Of a DNA stretch of 64,000 nt, positions 60,354 to 64,000 are shown piece after piece; positions within the stretch are counted from its first letter, which is position 1; the number at the start of each line of letters is the position of its first letter. The translations under genes were made by a program, and so were the position numbers. Under the pieces are notes generated by a model. It saw only the letters and a list, made by a program, of their open reading frames with translations, ran no database searches and was not told the origin of the DNA. Source of the DNA: an uncultured Collinsella sp. (GTDB lineage: Bacteria; Actinomycetota; Coriobacteriia; Coriobacteriales; Coriobacteriaceae); contig URKG01000010.1 of the NCBI GenBank assembly GCA_900548265.1, forward strand, positions 1-64,000, read 5' to 3'.

Positions 60354-61190
60354 CTATTTATTCAAGCTTGCAGGAGCCACGCGATTCACGTGCATGATCA
60401 GATAGACGAGCTCTTCTTGGGCCAATGGCTCGCCAAAGGCCTCTTGAATCAGAGCGTCAATACGATGAGCGCAGCGCGATGCCGCAGGATATTGCTCCAC
60501 GAGCACGTCGTAAAGACCTGAGTTCTCGGTGTCAATCGGCTCTTTCTTTGCCACGCGATCGAGCAGATAGCGCACATGGGTGGCAAAGCGAGTAAAAGCA
60601 AACGACGAGCGATCGACCGTCACGCCCAACTCTTCCTGAATAATCGCAACCGTCATATCGAGAAGATGTTCCTCGTGCTGCTCGGCAAGTACACGCCGCT
60701 CGCTCGGCTTAATCGCCGCATTGATAATCGACATGGCGATACCCGCGGCCTCACTCTGGGGCATGCGAACGGCAAAAATTTTCTTAATGCCGCGAACGGC
60801 TAGCTCGCCCAATCGATACTCAATAGGATGCAGCTGCTCCAGATCGCGCTTGAGCGGCAACGACACCACCATATGTTCACGGGCGCGCTTAATGGCAAAC
60901 TGGATATGATCTGCCAGCGTAATGGGCAGATTAGGACTCAATTCGTACGAAAGCTGTCCGGTCGCAATATCTGCCAGCTGAGCAGAAAACTCAAGCACCT
61001 CGGGGTCGACCTCGTCGATGAACGCCAGATACTTTGAATCGATGCCGTAAAAGGTGCGCGTGACGACGTCCAGGTCGACCTCGTGCGGCATGTCGCCAAA
61101 GCCGATGCCGCGACCCAACGCGATGAGCTGGCGCCCCGCTCCGTCTTCGCAGATGGCAGCGTTGTGGTTAATGCGCTGGATAGCCCTCAT
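60354..61190 (-). CDS. BglG/LicT-family transcriptional antiterminator
   Basis: A 278-residue RNA-binding regulator. The N-terminal CAT domain (MRAIQRINHNAAICEDGAG to GFGDMP) binds RAT RNA. Two PRD domains follow (about 65-170 and 175-278) with conserved His, as in ADHIQFAIKRA and VYLIMHVNR, which are phosphorylated by PTS proteins. When active it prevents termination in front of the PTS gene. The ATG at 61190 is chosen as homology begins at MRAIQRI, with AGGAG ten bases upstream. The frame continues 15 codons further. Confidence 0.92.
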   Translation of the reverse strand: MRAIQRINHNAAICEDGAGRQLIALGRGIGFGDMPHEVDLDVVTRTFYGIDSKYLAFIDEVDPEVLEFSAQLADIATGQLSYELSPNLPITLADHIQFAIKRAREHMVVSLPLKRDLEQLHPIEYRLGELAVRGIKKIFAVRMPQSEAAGIAMSIINAAIKPSERRVLAEQHEEHLLDMTVAIIQEELGVTVDRSSFAFTRFATHVRYLLDRVAKKEPIDTENSGLYDVLVEQYPAASRCAHRIDALIQEAFGEPLAQEELVYLIMHVNRVAPASLNK

Positions 61191-61207
61191 GGAATCATCG
61201 CTCCTAC

Positions 61208-61242
61208 TAAAACGCACCGTGTAGACCATCCACACGGCGCGT
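61208..61242 (-). promoter_or_regulatory. Hairpin in the leader of the antiterminator gene
   Basis: On the minus strand AAACGCGCCGTGT and ACACGGTGCGTTT form a stem with one bulge, followed by TAG and the ribosome binding site. It could be a terminator of an upstream transcript or an attenuator. No clear RAT motif overlaps it. Confidence 0.45.
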
Positions 61243-61263
61243 TTATTCTACCTGCACTTGCAG

Positions 61264-61809
61264 CTACAGTCCAAAGAAGCTCAAGATCTGGTCTCGGCTT
61301 ACGGGCTTGTAGTCATTGGCGTCGAGGCCGACATCGTAGCGAAAGATAGGGCGCTCGCGATCGCGGTTGCGCGCGTTGGTGCGGTCTCCCCTGCTGTGGA
61401 TATGCCCATGCAGCATGATGGCACCACGCGCCTTGCCATTCCAGCTGAGCATGGGGTAATGGCTCATCACCAGGCGATGACCCTTAGCGTAACCGGGAGC
61501 AACCTCCAGATAGTCGCGCACCTCATCCCAAATGCGCGGCGCGTCCGGGTCTTCCCAGTCACCGTCATGGTTACCGCGGATGAGCGTCACATTCTTGCAT
61601 TCGATACGCTCGCGCAGGTGCACGGCATCCGCTAGGAGCAAACGATAGGTAAAGTCTCCCAGGATGTAGAGACGGTCATCCGCAGCCACGCACTCATTGA
61701 TGGCATCGATGACCTTGCGGTTCATCTCCTCGACCGAGCCAAACGGCCGGTCCATGTCGTGCAAGATATTCGTATCGCCCAGGTGCAGGTCGGCGGTAAA
61801 CCACATCAT
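61264..61809 (-). CDS. Metallophosphoesterase
   Basis: A 181-residue calcineurin-like phosphoesterase. The metal motifs are in FTADLHLGD (D-x-H), ILGDFTYR (GD), IRGNHDGDWE (GNHD) and MLHGHIHSRGDRT (GHxH). It cleaves phosphate mono- or diesters with two metal ions, and the natural substrate is unknown. The ATG at 61809 begins MMWFTADLHLG. It lies beside the small frameshifted gene and HIRAN protein on the same strand, but no coupling is evident. Confidence 0.9.
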   Translation of the reverse strand: MMWFTADLHLGDTNILHDMDRPFGSVEEMNRKVIDAINECVAADDRLYILGDFTYRLLLADAVHLRERIECKNVTLIRGNHDGDWEDPDAPRIWDEVRDYLEVAPGYAKGHRLVMSHYPMLSWNGKARGAIMLHGHIHSRGDRTNARNRDRERPIFRYDVGLDANDYKPVSRDQILSFFGL

Positions 61810-61875
61810 CGTCTATGCCCTCATTTCGCAACGCGTTCAACTCGTGCTAAGTATACAGACGCATCGATGCGGCGG

Positions 61876-62056
61876 TTATCCAAAGAGCCCACCGAACAGG
61901 CCTCGGCGGCGCTTGTCTTTCTTTTTTCGACGCGTCACCCCGGGCGTTCTTGTCCTGGCGCTTCTTACGATCCTGCTCCAACTCATCGTCATCGAGTAGC
62001 ATATCCCACTCAAACGGATCGTCTGCCAGATCGAACAGATCATCGCCATCAAACAT
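61876..62056 (-). pseudogene. Small acidic/basic protein gene, frameshifted
   Basis: The frame starts MFDGDDLFDLADDPFEWDML with a good ribosome binding site (AAGGGAG). It then carries a run of six A's (minus strand, 61922-61927), after which the frame continues past its natural end. Removing one A gives DASKKKDKRRRGLFGGLFG and TAA at 61876-61878, a natural-looking tail. The continuous frame as given is 69 residues and ends at 61847. I judge it a real small gene of unknown function, broken or misread by one base. It is not a recognised family. Confidence 0.6.
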
Positions 62057-62074
62057 GGCCGACTCCCTTGCCGA

Positions 62075-62401
62075 TTAGCGAGCGTCCACCACGTAGAGTC
62101 CAACGCGTACCTGATGCCACGGGCTGCGCTCGGGGGCAACCTGTTGCACGCGGGCCTCAAATACGTCCTCGTGGCCGTAATACATCATCAAGGACAGTGG
62201 GCCGACCTCGTTTCCCGGAACATAGCCAAGCTTGGTGTTGCCGTAATAGATCGCAACCGCCTCAGGGTCATGGGGATTATCGCGCTCGGCACACAGCGTC
62301 AGCTTATCGCCCGCTTTAAGATCGCCCAGGACCAAGGCGCCATCGGCATACTGAAATCCCGCAATGTGAAATGACAGAAGAACACGTGAAGGCTCGTACA
62401 T
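62075..62401 (-). CDS. HIRAN domain protein
   Basis: A 108-residue stand-alone HIRAN domain. FHIAGFQYADG, LTLCAERDNPHDPEAVAIYYG and KLGYVPGNEVGPLS match the family. HIRAN domains bind DNA ends or stalled forks and are best known from SWI/SNF helicases such as Rad5. Small bacterial forms have no assigned role. The ATG at 62401 follows GGAG. It is 18 bases upstream of the small frameshifted gene on the same strand and may share its transcript. Confidence 0.9.
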   Translation of the reverse strand: MYEPSRVLLSFHIAGFQYADGALVLGDLKAGDKLTLCAERDNPHDPEAVAIYYGNTKLGYVPGNEVGPLSLMMYYGHEDVFEARVQQVAPERSPWHQVRVGLYVVDAR

Positions 62402-62524
62402 GGCAGCTCCTCTAACGGCCGGATAAACCGGCGCTTAACCTTACTGAGAAGTTTACGGACCCGTGCGGACACAAATTCATCCTGTCTGCGTCTTTTCGAC
62501 CGTTTGTCCTTACGCCATCTGATT

Positions 62525-63904
62525 CTAATGCACAAACATGCGCACGAACTTGTGCTTCCAGCTTGCGTAAGGAGCATAGCGAAATGGCACGTCCAGCCAC
62601 GTCGCCTTGTTTACGATACTCTTCTTGTGGCTAAACGTATCGAAGCTCTCGCGGCCATGGTACTGTCCCATACCGCTCGCGCCCATGCCGCCAAAGCCCA
62701 TATGGCTCGTGGCCAAATGCATGATGGTGTCGTTGACGCAGCCGCCGCCAAAGGGCACGTAGCGCACAAAGCGTTGCTGAACCGCACGGTCCTGGCTAAA
62801 GATATACAGGGCCAGCGGCGTCGGACGATCCGTAATAAACGCTTCGGCCTCGTCTAGGCTCTCAAACGTCAGCACCGGCAAGATGGGACCGAAGATCTCC
62901 TCCTGCATCACGGCGTCATCGGGGGCCACGCCATCCAAAATCGTCGGCTCAATCTTGAGCGAAGCCTCGCGCGCGGCACCTCCAAGCACGACCTTATCGG
63001 GATCGATCAGCCCGCGCACGCGCGCAAAATGCTTGGCGTTGACGATATGTCCGTAATCCTCGTTATCGAGTGGATGGTCACCAAACATACGGCGGACCTC
63101 CTCTTTGATGAGGCCCAGCAGCTCGTCGTGCACGCTCGTATCGACCAGCAGGTAGTCGGGCGCCACGCAGGTCTGCCCCACGTTGAGCCATTTACCAAAG
63201 GCGATACGCCGTGCCGCAACCTTCAAGTTTGCCGTCGCATCCACGATGCAGGGACTCTTTCCGCCCAGCTCAAGCGTCACGGGCGCAAGGTTTTTACTTG
63301 CGCGCTCCATGACGAGTTTGCCGACCGGAACGCTACCGGTAAAGAAGATCTTGTCCCAGCACTCATCGAGCAACGCTTCGTTCTCGGCGCGCCCGCCCTC
63401 GACAACCGTCACCAGACGCGGATCAAATGCCTCTTCACAGATTTGCTTGAGCACCGCGCTCGATGCCGGAGCATAGGCGCTCGGCTTGATGACCACAGTA
63501 TTGCCAGCGGCAAGGGCGCCGGCGAGCGGCTCGAGCGTTAGCAAAAACGGGTAGTTCCACGGAGCCATAATGAGCGTGACGCCATAGGGCACGGCTTGCG
63601 TCTTGCACACACTCACGGCATTGGCAAGGTCACACGGACGCAGGCGCGGACGACTCCATCGAGCCACATGCGCAATCTGATGACGAATCTCGGAAAGCGA
63701 CGTGCCGATCTCGCACATATACGCCTCGTCATGAGACTTTCCCAAATCGGTCTTGAGCGCATGGGCAATATCGGCCTCGTGCGCCCGTACCGCATCGCGT
63801 AAACTCACGAGCGCGCGGCGGCGAGCATCGACATCAAACGTGGCGTGTGTCTTAAAGTAGGCGCGCTGATCGCCGACGATGCGCGCAATTTCCTCGGTGT
63901 TCAT
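62525..63904 (-). CDS. Aldehyde dehydrogenase family protein
   Basis: A 459-residue NAD(P)-dependent aldehyde dehydrogenase. PWNYPFLLTLEPLAGALAAGN, VTLELGGKSPCIVD (Glu near residue 213) and NVGQTCVAPDYL (catalytic Cys near 246) are intact. It oxidises aldehydes to acids. The short chain and sequence style resemble class 3/coniferyl-type enzymes, which prefer fatty or aromatic aldehydes. The ATG at 63904 has AGGAGGG upstream, in the tail of the next gene, so the two are probably cotranscribed. Confidence 0.94.
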   Translation of the reverse strand: MNTEEIARIVGDQRAYFKTHATFDVDARRRALVSLRDAVRAHEADIAHALKTDLGKSHDEAYMCEIGTSLSEIRHQIAHVARWSRPRLRPCDLANAVSVCKTQAVPYGVTLIMAPWNYPFLLTLEPLAGALAAGNTVVIKPSAYAPASSAVLKQICEEAFDPRLVTVVEGGRAENEALLDECWDKIFFTGSVPVGKLVMERASKNLAPVTLELGGKSPCIVDATANLKVAARRIAFGKWLNVGQTCVAPDYLLVDTSVHDELLGLIKEEVRRMFGDHPLDNEDYGHIVNAKHFARVRGLIDPDKVVLGGAAREASLKIEPTILDGVAPDDAVMQEEIFGPILPVLTFESLDEAEAFITDRPTPLALYIFSQDRAVQQRFVRYVPFGGGCVNDTIMHLATSHMGFGGMGASGMGQYHGRESFDTFSHKKSIVNKATWLDVPFRYAPYASWKHKFVRMFVH

Positions 63905-63912
63905 GGACCCTC

Positions 63913-64000
63913 CTAGTTCTCATCCTCAAACATACCACCCGCGACGACCTCGTACATATGCTCGAGCTCCAGGCGGTCCATCAAAAGCGGAACGGGGTAC
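63913..64000 (-). CDS. Partial gene at window end, C-terminus only
   Basis: The last 28 codons of a minus-strand gene, ending MYEVVAGGMFEDEN and TAG at 63913-63915. It overlaps the ribosome binding site of the aldehyde dehydrogenase gene. Too little is present to identify a family. Confidence 0.6.
   Translation of the reverse strand, partial: YPVPLLMDRLELEHMYEVVAGGMFEDEN

Noticed and set aside
61847..61875. Natural end of the small gene at 61847
   Set aside because: The tail in that frame (PPRPVRWALWITAASMRLYT) is unlike a designed C-terminus, whereas the other frame gives a clean RRRGLFGGLFG end. A frameshift is more likely.
1..64000. CRISPR array, prophage, complete insertion sequence or rRNA operon
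   Set aside because: No regularly spaced repeat series, no integrase or transposase gene and no rRNA sequence were seen. Repeats found are short hairpins or two-copy repeats.

Overview
The window looks like chromosome from a Coriobacteriia gut actinobacterium, most likely Collinsella or a close relative. I infer this from the high GC content, strong C/G third-position bias, purine-rich ribosome binding sites, a single-chain 1248-residue PurL, the BCAA ABC cassette and sortase-type surface proteins. No 16S rRNA gene is present, so the genus is an inference. There is no integrase, complete insertion sequence, phage block or CRISPR array, and most genes are housekeeping or metabolic.

Layout. 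0-4.7 kb: the infC-rpmI-rplT operon, tRNA-Leu(CAA) with a duplicated 3' end, a transglutaminase-like protein and class II aldolase. 4.8-11.4 kb: an MBL hydrolase, bifunctional Rel and a RecJ exonuclease fused to a RecQ-like helicase. 11.5-14.3 kb: a BASS-family transporter, a HIT-like DUF4931 protein and CutC. 14.4-19.3 kb: the liv branched-chain amino acid importer (livJ-H-M-G-F), with a decayed livJ fragment beside it. 19.8-28 kb: homoserine dehydrogenase, a cation/proton antiporter, PurL and a drug/metabolite exporter. 28-32.6 kb: a diguanylate cyclase, a KdgT-type permease, AzlCD and an HD hydrolase. 32.6-36.2 kb: an Etf-linked lactate-dehydrogenase-type complex in which the FAD dehydrogenase and EtfB are fused in frame. 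36.5-39.8 kb: a five-gene cluster whose exported products resemble the WxL/csc surface complexes of Firmicutes. 40.7-46.3 kb: a TerB_N protein, a BrxD-like ATPase and a BrxHI/Lhr-like helicase behind a LexA-box-like operator. 46.3-58.5 kb: a spermidine-synthase-like protein, bacterial Elp3, a DUF4097/membrane-HTH pair, methyltransferases including TrmB, a Ski2-like helicase, a DUF2130 coiled-coil protein and a ChbG-type deacetylase. 58.5-64 kb: a PTS EIIBC with its BglG/LicT antiterminator and RAT site, a metallophosphoesterase, a frameshifted small gene, a HIRAN protein and an aldehyde dehydrogenase.

Strongest leads. (1) The TerB_N/BrxD-like/helicase module, which has BREX-type parts but no BREX methylase or PglZ nearby and a probable SOS operator. 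(2) The WxL/csc-like surface cluster. (3) The dehydrogenase-EtfB fusion, where a six-G run and a preserved internal ribosome binding site suggest one extra base joined two genes. (4) An AUA start codon for infC. (5) Three short perfect hairpin elements scattered between genes that share a GGGACAGG-like core. Two genes (the fusion and the small gene at 61.9 kb) appear altered by one extra base in a six-base homopolymer, so sequence accuracy at those sites should be checked.
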